The position numbers and the translations under genes are program-made. Shown piece by piece: positions 24,623 through 32,799 of a stretch of DNA of 64,000 nucleotides. This stretch comes from Microvirga zambiensis WSM3693 (lineage in GTDB: Bacteria > Pseudomonadota > Alphaproteobacteria > Rhizobiales > Beijerinckiaceae). Under the pieces are notes generated by a model. That model was given only the letters and a program-made list of their open reading frames with translations, did not search any database and was not told where the DNA came from. The DNA lies in NCBI RefSeq assembly GCF_016735695.1, contig NZ_JAERQD010000021.1, positions 1 to 64,000 on the forward strand, given 5' to 3'. How positions within the stretch are numbered: the first letter of the stretch is position 1; every line of letters starts with the position of its first letter.

Positions 24623-26281
24623 TCAATCCAGAAGCTGGCTCAATCGGGGCTTGCTGCTCTTGAAGTAGGCCCGGATCATGTTCTCCAGCACATGCACGTT
24701 GTCATGCTTCTGGTACGACAGGACGGCATACACCTTCTTGTCTTCCTTTGCGCCAACCACGAAGTTTCCGTCGTGGTTCCAGATCTTGACCTGATCCCAG
24801 CGAAGGCTGACCTGCTCATTCGCCCCGAACGTCCGATGACGGGTCAGCGTGAGGCCATCGTCGCGAATGACGGCATCGGGGTAGGTCAAGTGCTCCCCGG
24901 CCTTCAGTTTCCGAATCTGGTTGACCAGAATCGTCACCCCGGCCGCACGCCACAACCGGTCAACGAGTTCTCCGTAAACCTGTTTGTTCCTCATGTTGAT
25001 GGTGAACGAGGACCGGTCGTCGCCCACAAGGATCATGAAGTCCGTCCCGGTAGGAATCCCGTTGACGGAGTGGCGCGTCGCGCCCCAGCGAATGCGGGTG
25101 ATGGCATCCAATGGCATGTGGTTGTTGCGCCAATAAACCCCTGCAGGCGAGATCTGAACCTTGTCCTTGAAGAGAACGCCGAGTTCAGCGCTGTAGGTGA
25201 TCGAGCGGTTGAACTCCTCCTGATCGAGCTCGGCCTGGCGCTGAGCTTCCTGCGCTTTCTTCAGGTACTCGGCATCTTCGGCTGTTCGCTCGGAAAGCTC
25301 GTCAAGGTGTGGGAAGTTGTCGCGAAGGAATTCGGTCAGCTGCGCGGGTGCAGCAACCATCCCGTGCTCGTTGTACAGATCCACCGCGAGGGAGCGGATG
25401 AGCCCGGCCAGTTCACGGCTCGGACGGTGATCGATCCCGTTGGCCTTGCTGACGATCTGAATGGGTTTCACGATCCTGTTGAAGTTGAGAGCGGTGCTCT
25501 TGATGTTCTCGATGATCTTCAGCACCGCGCTCTCACCATGGGGAGCGGCGGCATTCGCCCGTGCGACGAGAGCCGTGACGTTCTCGATCTCCTGTTGGAT
25601 GAAGCTCTGGGCGCCCGTTTCGAAGACATCGACGAGGTCTTGGACCAAGGCATTCGCGTGCCGGGTTCCCTCAGCGGTGCTTTTCCGGACCAGGACGTCG
25701 ATGATCTTGACGATGGTCTCGCTGGAAAATTGGTCGACGAGATCCCTCACGACGCCTCGATAATGCCGTCTCCTGGCATCGAGCTCCTCTTCGACGGGGC
25801 CGACATCTCGGACGGGGGGGAAGCCTGCGACGGACCGATCCTCATTGATGTCCCTCAGGATCAGATCCGGATCGATGCCTTCCACGGTCTCGGCCAAGTG
25901 CAGGATCAGCGCGGCTGCCTCTCCCGGTTTGGTTGCGGCGCCGAGTGTCTCGGCGACCGCCGACAGCACGTTGGCCCGCGCCAAGGGGGGAAGTTCGCCC
26001 GCGTTCGTCCTGGCCGCCGGGTCCGCCAGACCGGTGACGATCTGATTGGCCTTGCGTGGCGCCACCCCGGGCAGCCAACCCATCTCGGCCCCCAGGCGGG
26101 TGCGGAGATTGATCAGGGCCCCTTGGGCATCGCGGCATTCGTTCGCATCGCGGATCAGGCTCTGCTCCTCGGCGAGCTCAATGAGGCGATTGCGGTTGTC
26201 CCGTGTCGTGGCACCGATCACGAAGAAAGGGTTCTTGTGCAGGGAGGTGGACTGCACGAGCGTTTGGTCAGCGAGCGTCAT
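24623..26281 (-). CDS. Large J-like scaffold protein converging on the chaperone operon
   Basis: A 552-aa soluble protein from ATG 26281. The N-terminal region, LHKNPFFVIGATTRDNRNRL, ELAEEQSLIRDANECRDAQG and then INLRTRLGAEMGWLPGV, follows the pattern of J-domain-like proteins (NP-x-x-xLG ... A ... L-x-x-P-R-x-R), but the HPD signature of true DnaJ is absent. Long helical stretches follow, including a QEAQRQAELDQEEFN coiled coil at about 350. The C-terminal 200 residues are beta-rich (WRNNHMPLDAITRIRWGA, FMILVGDDRSSF). It ends 4 bases from the membrane-protein gene on the opposite strand. I infer it is an Hsp70 partner, on context and the N-terminus. Confidence 0.65.
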   Translation of the reverse strand: MTLADQTLVQSTSLHKNPFFVIGATTRDNRNRLIELAEEQSLIRDANECRDAQGALINLRTRLGAEMGWLPGVAPRKANQIVTGLADPAARTNAGELPPLARANVLSAVAETLGAATKPGEAAALILHLAETVEGIDPDLILRDINEDRSVAGFPPVRDVGPVEEELDARRRHYRGVVRDLVDQFSSETIVKIIDVLVRKSTAEGTRHANALVQDLVDVFETGAQSFIQQEIENVTALVARANAAAPHGESAVLKIIENIKSTALNFNRIVKPIQIVSKANGIDHRPSRELAGLIRSLAVDLYNEHGMVAAPAQLTEFLRDNFPHLDELSERTAEDAEYLKKAQEAQRQAELDQEEFNRSITYSAELGVLFKDKVQISPAGVYWRNNHMPLDAITRIRWGATRHSVNGIPTGTDFMILVGDDRSSFTINMRNKQVYGELVDRLWRAAGVTILVNQIRKLKAGEHLTYPDAVIRDDGLTLTRHRTFGANEQVSLRWDQVKIWNHDGNFVVGAKEDKKVYAVLSYQKHDNVHVLENMIRAYFKSSKPRLSQLLD

Positions 26282-26464
26282 GAAGGGCTTTCACCAGGCG
26301 GGACGAATCCGGAACTTGGATAATCTTAGCATCTCCGCTTCCAGGCCAGCGCTAAACTGGAATATCGATGTTGTAGGCTGGGTCTGAATGAACCAAGGTT
26401 AATTCAGACCCCTTACATTGGATGTCACAGTGTTCAATGCTTGAAATGGTGCTCATCCATTCGA

Positions 26465-27847
26465 TCAGATCGAGCTAGCCCCCCGTAGCTGCTGAAAGCT
26501 TGGAACGGCCGTAATGGTCCTGCCATTGAAGATGGCACGCCGCGCCTTAGGGGCACGGAGATCCATGTCGATCAGCATGTCCGGTGCATCGCTGGCCAAC
26601 AGGCGCAGGACCTGCGCCAGCATGAGCGTCCCGGCGACGGTTCCGACGAACGGAGCTCCCACTGCGGTCTCCGCCAACTGAGTTAGGCCGCAGACATCCC
26701 CTCCGCTCTCGGCGAGGCGACGGTATGCCGGACGGTCCAGAACGGTGGTGCCGCCGCTGCCCGGCGCGGCCCATAAGACGGCCGCGCTTTTCCCGCTTGA
26801 TGGGAAAGTGTGCACACGGAGGGCACGATAGTCTCCGGCACGGTGGCCGATGCCGGCCTCGACGACGAAGGGAAAGCCAGGGGTCTCCAGCCGGGAGCGG
26901 GCGAGCGCGTTGTCCACGCCGCACACCAAGACCGCAGGGTCCGAGGTAGGATCATGATCGAACCGGCCGTTGAACGGGCGCTCGATCAATGTCGTGGCGA
27001 AGCCACGGCGCTCCAACACCTCGGCGACAGCCCTGGTCTTGAGCTGTCCGACCATCCCCGACTGCGTCAGGATGGATGTGCTGTCGGTCGATCCCGTGAC
27101 CCGGTCCATGTCCTGGAGCGTCAGGCGCACCCGTGCGGGGTCTGCGAAATCGCAGAGCATCAAGGTCCACAGAAACGCCTGGCCGAGATGTCCCAAGCCG
27201 AGGACCCAGAGGTGATCAGGCAAGGCCTGCAGTTCTGGACCATCGCTCGATGCGGATGTCCAATCGGCGGTGCGGTCGGGGCGCCAAAGGGACAGGCCCA
27301 TCGACCGCCGCCCCGCCTCGACCTCGCCACGCAGCATGGCGAAGGCCTCGCCGGCGGCGACGGCGCCCGCGAGCACGGCGGCCGGGATGACGGTCGTGCG
27401 CTCGGACAGACGATGGCCATCAAGCCGGACGATGCCGCCCCGCCAGCCTTCGAAGGTGACCATGGCACCACGGCCGGTTGCCTTGGCGGATGTCCCGACG
27501 ACGATGGTCGGCAGCCCGTCCTCGAATGCGCCGACGACCCCGCCAACATCCCTCACCGCCACGTCAAGTGGGATGCCGAGGACAGGGCCAACCAAGACGG
27601 TTCCATCCAGGGGGCCATCGACCAGGACGCCTCCGAGGGCGAACCGGCGAGCCACGTTGACGATGGTGAGCACGGCGGCTTGGTGCGCGGCGCTCGTCGC
27701 GACTTCGGGGCCCACGGCGATCTGGATGCGGTGGCCCTGCAGGCGTCGAACCGCGGTCTCGAAATCAGGGGCCGCGCCGCTGTCGACGTCGATCTTGGCG
27801 GCACGGTTGAGCGTCTCCTTGAGGAGGGCAGGGTTATCGAAAGTCAT
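26465..27847 (-). CDS. E1-like ThiF-family adenylyltransferase of the ubiquitin-like system
   Basis: A 460-aa protein from ATG 27847, overlapping the JAB gene stop. Residues 1-205 form an N-terminal domain of unknown fold. The Rossmann ATP-binding motif is VLGLGHLGQ at about 215-223, followed by LTLQDMDRVTGSTDSTSILT, equivalent to D-x-D ... N-x-x-R of E1 enzymes with the usual Asn-x-x-Arg altered. A candidate catalytic cysteine is C386 in GGDVCGLTQ; C309 is another. E1 enzymes adenylate the C-terminus of a ubiquitin-like protein and hold it as a thioester. Last gene of the Ubl-E2-JAB-E1 operon. Confidence 0.85.
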   Translation of the reverse strand: MTFDNPALLKETLNRAAKIDVDSGAAPDFETAVRRLQGHRIQIAVGPEVATSAAHQAAVLTIVNVARRFALGGVLVDGPLDGTVLVGPVLGIPLDVAVRDVGGVVGAFEDGLPTIVVGTSAKATGRGAMVTFEGWRGGIVRLDGHRLSERTTVIPAAVLAGAVAAGEAFAMLRGEVEAGRRSMGLSLWRPDRTADWTSASSDGPELQALPDHLWVLGLGHLGQAFLWTLMLCDFADPARVRLTLQDMDRVTGSTDSTSILTQSGMVGQLKTRAVAEVLERRGFATTLIERPFNGRFDHDPTSDPAVLVCGVDNALARSRLETPGFPFVVEAGIGHRAGDYRALRVHTFPSSGKSAAVLWAAPGSGGTTVLDRPAYRRLAESGGDVCGLTQLAETAVGAPFVGTVAGTLMLAQVLRLLASDAPDMLIDMDLRAPKARRAIFNGRTITAVPSFQQLRGASSI

Positions 27848-28335
27848 AGCGTGCCTCGGAACTGGACGTTGAGGAACCCGAGGCGCGGCGCAGGCAAGAC
27901 GTCCCACCGCTTGGCCCCCAGATACCGGTAATGGCCGACACCAGCGAGGTCGAAGACACTGCGTGCCAAGTTCGGGATGATCAGCGCGATGTGGCCTCGG
28001 GTGGCGACCATCGGATGCTCCTTGTCGGAGCGGCTCTGGCCGGCTCCGCCCGGGTGGGTGTGGACGTCGGCGAGGACCTCCAGGCCTTCGCGAGCGCACG
28101 TCTCCCATACGGCGTTCATCGCCTGACCCGAGAGACGGACGATGCCGGTCCGCAGGGCTCCAGGGTCGATGTCGTCATAGAAGACAAGCCGGCGGGCCTG
28201 CGCGGTTTCGCCTTGCCGATGGCCGAGCACGAAAGCCCCGGACTCGCTGACACCGCCGCCGCGGCGACGCAGTTCGCGGATGAGGCACCACCACAGGGGC
28301 AGGGAGAGGGTCAGCGTCGGATCAGGTGATGCCAC
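27844..28335 (-). CDS. JAB/MPN metallopeptidase of the ubiquitin-like system
   Basis: A 163-aa protein. I chose GTG 28335, which overlaps the stop of the E2 gene; the longer open frame upstream only mirrors the E2 gene in another frame. The JAMM motif is complete: E31 in SESGAFVLGH, H92-x-H94-P in DVHTHPGG, then S101-x-x-D104. Enzymes of this kind cut peptide or isopeptide bonds after ubiquitin-like proteins. Because the Ubl here ends in GGW, one residue must be removed to free the Gly-Gly, and this peptidase is the natural candidate. It may also take the Ubl off its targets. Confidence 0.85.
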   Translation of the reverse strand: MASPDPTLTLSLPLWWCLIRELRRRGGGVSESGAFVLGHRQGETAQARRLVFYDDIDPGALRTGIVRLSGQAMNAVWETCAREGLEVLADVHTHPGGAGQSRSDKEHPMVATRGHIALIIPNLARSVFDLAGVGHYRYLGAKRWDVLPAPRLGFLNVQFRGTL

Positions 28336-28777
28336 GATAGCCTCGCGAGTTGAGCAGCCGATGGACCTCGGCAACGTATTGGACGATCCCCTTCGTAGGG
28401 TTCCACACGAGGTGGGGATGGGACGCGGCCCAACACTCGTGTCCCGTGCGTGAGACACGGTCGAGGGGGAAGTACAGGGCCGCGCCCTGACGCCAGTCCC
28501 AGCGAATGACGCTTTGGAAGACATCGTCGCCCTTCGGCCACTCCGACAGGTCGAGGTAGGCCCCGCGATCCTGGTTCCAGAAGCCACCTGTGGGCGGCTG
28601 CGCCGGGTATCCGCAGCATTCCAGGCGCAGAACGAATTCCCGCCCGTCGCGGGCCGTGACGCCGATCAGCACATATGGCCAGGCGATCTCGATAAGGCGC
28701 CAACGCTTGCGGGCGCCCCCCTCCCTGAAGAGGGGGGCCGCAAGGTCGCGCTCAAGGGCAGCGCGATCCGGGGTCAT
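28322..28777 (-). CDS. E2-like ubiquitin-conjugating protein
   Basis: A 151-aa protein from ATG 28777, overlapping the Ubl stop (TGATG). The fold signs are an N-terminal helix, strands WPYVLIGVTAR and REFVLRLECC, then GYPAQPPTGG, which matches the YP-x-x-PP turn of E2 enzymes. After it comes GHECWAASHPHLVWN, where C115, preceded by His, is the likely thioester cysteine; C54 and C55 lie too early. E2s take the Ubl from the E1 and pass it to a target. No separate E3 gene is visible in the operon. The family call relies on motif order and on the neighbours. Confidence 0.75.
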   Translation of the reverse strand: MTPDRAALERDLAAPLFREGGARKRWRLIEIAWPYVLIGVTARDGREFVLRLECCGYPAQPPTGGFWNQDRGAYLDLSEWPKGDDVFQSVIRWDWRQGAALYFPLDRVSRTGHECWAASHPHLVWNPTKGIVQYVAEVHRLLNSRGYRGIT

Positions 28778-29265
28778 CACCAGCCCCCGTTCACGCGTTC
28801 GGAAGGGAGCAGGTCGAACGTGATGCTGCAGCCCGACTGGGTGACGAGGGAGCCGATGTGGGTGGACCCGTCGGGGCGCTCCGTGGTCCCAGCAATCTGC
28901 AGGGACATCTCGGCGGCGTCGACCTCGTCGATGCCGAGCTTGCGCTCGGCCCAGCGCTTGATCCGGTCGAGGGTCGAGCCGGGCCCGAAGTCGTCCGAGA
29001 TCACCCGGCCTGCGTAGCGGACGGTGACCTGGGTGCGGTTGCACTTGCTGCGGTGGAGGATCTTGGTCCCTTCGCCGTGGTGACGGATCTGGTGATGATC
29101 CTGGAGGGGCTCGTCGGCGTCCTCCTCGAAGAGGAAGCACTCGGCATCGTCGCCCTTGGCAAGGTCGGCCTTGAGGGCGACGACCGAGGTGCCGTCGTGC
29201 GTTTCGAGGAGGACGGGCCCGCTCTGCCCCGCCTGATGGATGAAGATCTCGATCTTCTTAGACAT
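28777..29265 (-). CDS. Tandem beta-grasp ubiquitin-like modifier
   Basis: A 162-aa protein from ATG 29265 (GAAGGAG upstream); a longer frame lacks a binding site. Two beta-grasp units can be seen. Residues 4-70 begin KKIEIFIHQAG and have an acidic loop LFEEDADEPL. Residues 78-157 begin TQVTVRYAGRVISDDFGPGS, contain helix TLDRIKRWAERKLGI and end GCSITFDLLPSERV. The protein ends Gly160-Gly161-Trp162, so the ubiquitin-like Gly-Gly is followed by one extra residue that must be trimmed. This is the first gene of a Ubl-E2-JAB-E1 operon similar in content to the Bil (BilABCD) antiphage systems, though the order differs. Confidence 0.8.
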   Translation of the reverse strand: MSKKIEIFIHQAGQSGPVLLETHDGTSVVALKADLAKGDDAECFLFEEDADEPLQDHHQIRHHGEGTKILHRSKCNRTQVTVRYAGRVISDDFGPGSTLDRIKRWAERKLGIDEVDAAEMSLQIAGTTERPDGSTHIGSLVTQSGCSITFDLLPSERVNGGW

Positions 29266-29308
29266 TTTCTGAACTCCTTCACGGCCCGACTGGCCGTTCA
29301 GGAAATTC

Positions 29309-29336
29309 ATCGGCTGTCCTACGGAAAAACCTCTGG
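29309..29336 (-). promoter_or_regulatory. Shared promoter-like element upstream of the ubiquitin-like operon
   Basis: On the minus strand this 28-nt stretch contains GAGGTTTTTCCG and, seven bases later, ...GCCGAT. It is identical at 22 of 28 positions to 34087-34114, and each element ends 43-44 bases before its start codon. The two blocks could be -35 and -10 boxes of a promoter read by a dedicated sigma factor, or an activator site. Confidence 0.65.
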
Positions 29337-29373
29337 CCAAGCTTCCACTTTTTTCGCGGCCAGGGATCAGCGC

Positions 29374-32300
29374 CTAACGTGCGCGCCGGGCGCCCGTGGC
29401 TGGACAGGAGAAGAAGTGAGCGCACTTCATGCAGGTGTGCATCTCAGGGCGGGGCGGCAGCGCGCCGGACCGGATGACGGCCAGGATCTCCGCCGCTCGG
29501 GCAAGATCGGCCGCCGCCTCGTCGGCGCTCCTGACCACCGGCACGATGGCACCATCGGTGAGTTGGGCGACCTCGACGGCGGCGCGCTGCTCCAACGCGA
29601 TCACGGCCGCCGCATGGAGGATGCCGGCTCTCAACTCCTTGGGCTTGACGGACCGGAGCTCGATGAAGCGAGCGGTCCGGGGCCCGGCTCCGGAGGAGAT
29701 GAGCGGGACGGGCGCGACGACGTGCCCTCCATCGATAGGCACCTTGATCGTCCGCTCCGGCAGCCCATCGAAACCATCAATGAGCTTGGCCAGGTCGCCA
29801 AGCGTCGTCTGAACGAGTTCGCGATACTTCGTCTCCAAGCTGTGCCCGACAGGTCCGCGATCCTGCCACACCTCGTCCAGGGCCGCCTGGACAGCATCCC
29901 GGACAGTCACGCCCGACGCCGCTATTTCGGAAACCCGGTCGAGGATCTCGTAGACAACCCCGGATGCTTGCAGGAACGGGCCCTCGTAGCGGCGGCTTCG
30001 GATCGCCATCCGGTGCCTGTAGGCGATCTTGAGGCGGCAACCGTCGAAGTCGTTCAGGTCGTGGAGGCTGAGCACGCCGACATCGATGGGCTCCGGCATG
30101 GCGCCGACCGCAGGCGTAGCCAGCGAAGTCGCATCCAGGCGCTCGCCCAAGGTCACACCAAGATCGCTTAGGAACCGAGACGGCTCCCGAGCCTGCTTCG
30201 CCGCCTTCTCGGTATGGTAGAGCCGCAGGTGATCCTCGGCGCGAGAGATGGCCACGAACATAGCGCAATCCTCCTCTTCAGCCTGCGCCTCCTTGGGGTC
30301 GCGCCCGTCGTCGATGCCGGCAGGGTGCTGGCAGATGGCGGTCTTGTATTGGGACGGGAAGTTCTTCTCGTGCAGCCCGACGATGTGAACGGCCGGGAAT
30401 TCCAAGCCTTTCGCGGCATGGACCGTCATGAGGCGCACCGCCTCCACATCGCCACCGAGGCCAGGTTCGCGCAGATCGCGGTCATCGGCCATGAGGATGA
30501 CGGTTCGCACGCGGCGCAGGATCTCCTTCCCGCTCAAGGGTCGGCCATCCGGTTCCGTCTGGTCGAGAAATTCGATCAGCTGCCAAAGGGCCGCCCGGCT
30601 CAGATCGCCTTCGATCCCATCCTGTTCGGAGAGGTCCCGGAGGTAATCGCTCTGCTCTAGCAGCCAGGTGGCGGCGACCGCGAAGGCGGGTGTGCGCGGC
30701 GTCAGCCCAGCCAAGCGCCGCCCAAGGCGCGCCAGGGACGCTGCCCCATGAGAGCTGAGTCCCGGCACACTGCCCGCGTCAGGAAGCACCTCGGCAAGCG
30801 CGAGATTGCGCTCCCGCGCATGCATGAGGACCAAGGCGATGTCGCTGGAGTGAACATCGACCTCGCGCAGGGCGCTAATCCGCACCAACGCCGCCCCGTT
30901 CGGTTCCGCGACGAGAGCGAGGATGGAGAGGAGGTCCCGGACCTCCTCGCGCTCAAAGAAGCTACCGAGGTGAAGCGTCGGGATGCCGCGGGCGGCGAGC
31001 TGTGTTGCGAGCGCATCCAAGCGGGCGTTCGTGCGGGCCAGGATCGTCTGATGACCCAGGGGAACGCCCATGGCCTCCAGGGCCCTGATCTCCTTTGCCA
31101 CGAGATCGGCTTCGCATGGGTCATCCAGGCCAACATGCAGCACGGTCCGACTGCCGACCTCGCCGCGCCTCGCCTGGGCGCAATAGGGCGACCGGGCCGC
31201 GACCGCTTCGCCGCCTTTCGCTTGGCGCCCATCCATGGCCTTGGCGAAGGTGCGGCAGAGCCCGACGATGTGTTCGCTCGACCGGTAATTCCATTCGAGC
31301 GGCGTCGTCGTCGCGCCCTCGAAGTCACGGGTGAACCAATCCATGTTCAGAGATGAGGCCCCCCGAAACCTGTAAATCGACTGGCGGGAGTCCCCGACGA
31401 CCCACAGGGTGGTTTCTGGCCCGTGCAGCGCCTTCAGAAGCCGCGCGCAGGCGCGGTTCACATCTTGGTATTCGTCGACCAGGATCTCGCGGTAGCGTTG
31501 CCAGAAGGATCGCCTGACCTCTTCGTCGTTCTCGATCAGCAGCGTGGCGCGCATGACCAGATCGGCGAAATCGACGCAACCGACCTCCTGCAACATGTGC
31601 TCGTAGACCTCGTAGACGGTGGCCGCCTCCAGGGTCTTCTCGGCGGCGATCACGGCCTTGTCGGCGGCGGTCTGCTCCTTCTTGTTCGCGGCCGCCGCAC
31701 GCCGGCCCATGGCCTCGGCTAGGCCCTGCTCGGCGAGCTCACGAAAGCGGGGTGGCGCAATGAGTTCGTCCTTGGCCCGGCCGATGGGTTTCAGGATCTC
31801 CTTCAGTTTGCTCCCGGGGTTGCGCAGGTCGTGGAAGTGCGTGAGCCCGAGCAGGGGCAGACGTTCCTCCAGCATCTCGACGGCCTGCGACGGTGAGATG
31901 AGGCGGATGTTGGGCGTCAGGCCCATCCTGTCGTAATGGAGGCGCATCACCTCCAAGCCGAAGGCGTGGAAGGTTCCGGTCCAGACCTCCGCGGCCTCAT
32001 CAGGCCTGCGCTCGGCGATTCGGCCGGACAGTTCTGCGGCGGCCTTGTTCGAGAACGTCAGCGCGAGGATCTTCGACGGTGGCACGCCGTCTCCGAGCCG
32101 GCGTTCGATGCGGGCCACGAGTGTGCGCGTCTTGCCCGAACCGGGCCCGGCCTCCACGAGAAGCGCACGGCCGTTGAAGTCGACAGCCTTCTGCTGGCTG
32201 GGATCGAGCTTGATCGGGGTTGGAGCAGACGCCGGCAGAGGGGGCGCGTCATCCGGCTTGAGCAGCGCTTCCAGGATTTGGCGCCTTACCTCCGGGAGAG

Positions 32301-32799
32301 GCATCCCGATCCGCCTGGCGATCTCGCTTGCGGGCAACTTCTCGTCCAGGAAGAGGCGTCGAGCCTGCTCGCGGGGGAGGATGAACTCCCGGGCGAAGAC
32401 GTTCGCCTGGAGCTCGCGCCGTTCGCGGGGGCCGTAGGTCTCGACGCGGGAGAGCGCGCGAGAGCCCGAGCCAACCCCACTCGTTGCCAGCTCACAGCAT
32501 TCCTCCGGGCGGTGCAGGACGAGATGACCAAGTTCGTGGGCTGCGAGCAGCGCCTGCTCGTCCTCACCGACGTCGTCGCGCACCAGCACCTGGGAGAAGG
32601 CACGGTGGAGTTGGGCGTCGTCCCCTCGCAGGAGGACCCCGTCGTAGGGGACGGGGCAGATCCCGTATCCCGCTTCGGCGAGCGCTTGGCTCACCAAATC
32701 GTAGGCTGATGTGAATGCCGCGCCGACGCTCGCGCGCAGCGACCTGGCCTTCGACCGTGCGAGCGCGAAAGCATCCACGTGCGTTACTCCGACAGCCAA
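29374..32799 (-). CDS. ImmA/IrrE metallopeptidase - UvrD helicase fusion with C-terminal Cys cluster
   Basis: A 1141-aa protein from ATG 32799, overlapping the upstream gene. Residues 20-185 are an ImmA/IrrE domain: HELGH at 88-92 and E129-x-x-AN-x-FA, the zinc ligands. Residues 195-860 are a superfamily-1A UvrD/Rep helicase: Walker A AGPGSGKT at 217-224, motif II VDEYQDVN, and VAISRAEDHL as motif VI. The last 250 residues resemble the RecB/AddB nuclease-like region. They have an early Cys (DFDGCRLKIAYRHR) and C1123-x-x-C1126-x5-C1132, a set that in AddB holds an iron-sulfur cluster. The nuclease residues themselves look degenerate (FIELRSVKP, no D-x-K). It may sense DNA ends or replication blocks and cut a repressor by its peptidase. 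Confidence 0.9.
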   Translation of the reverse strand: MAVGVTHVDAFALARSKARSLRASVGAAFTSAYDLVSQALAEAGYGICPVPYDGVLLRGDDAQLHRAFSQVLVRDDVGEDEQALLAAHELGHLVLHRPEECCELATSGVGSGSRALSRVETYGPRERRELQANVFAREFILPREQARRLFLDEKLPASEIARRIGMPLPEVRRQILEALLKPDDAPPLPASAPTPIKLDPSQQKAVDFNGRALLVEAGPGSGKTRTLVARIERRLGDGVPPSKILALTFSNKAAAELSGRIAERRPDEAAEVWTGTFHAFGLEVMRLHYDRMGLTPNIRLISPSQAVEMLEERLPLLGLTHFHDLRNPGSKLKEILKPIGRAKDELIAPPRFRELAEQGLAEAMGRRAAAANKKEQTAADKAVIAAEKTLEAATVYEVYEHMLQEVGCVDFADLVMRATLLIENDEEVRRSFWQRYREILVDEYQDVNRACARLLKALHGPETTLWVVGDSRQSIYRFRGASSLNMDWFTRDFEGATTTPLEWNYRSSEHIVGLCRTFAKAMDGRQAKGGEAVAARSPYCAQARRGEVGSRTVLHVGLDDPCEADLVAKEIRALEAMGVPLGHQTILARTNARLDALATQLAARGIPTLHLGSFFEREEVRDLLSILALVAEPNGAALVRISALREVDVHSSDIALVLMHARERNLALAEVLPDAGSVPGLSSHGAASLARLGRRLAGLTPRTPAFAVAATWLLEQSDYLRDLSEQDGIEGDLSRAALWQLIEFLDQTEPDGRPLSGKEILRRVRTVILMADDRDLREPGLGGDVEAVRLMTVHAAKGLEFPAVHIVGLHEKNFPSQYKTAICQHPAGIDDGRDPKEAQAEEEDCAMFVAISRAEDHLRLYHTEKAAKQAREPSRFLSDLGVTLGERLDATSLATPAVGAMPEPIDVGVLSLHDLNDFDGCRLKIAYRHRMAIRSRRYEGPFLQASGVVYEILDRVSEIAASGVTVRDAVQAALDEVWQDRGPVGHSLETKYRELVQTTLGDLAKLIDGFDGLPERTIKVPIDGGHVVAPVPLISSGAGPRTARFIELRSVKPKELRAGILHAAAVIALEQRAAVEVAQLTDGAIVPVVRSADEAAADLARAAEILAVIRSGALPPRPEMHTCMKCAHFFSCPATGARRAR

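Noticed and set aside
24692-26323. 543-codon plus-strand open frame
   Set aside because: It is antisense to the 552-aa J-like protein gene and has the composition of a shadow frame in GC-rich DNA.
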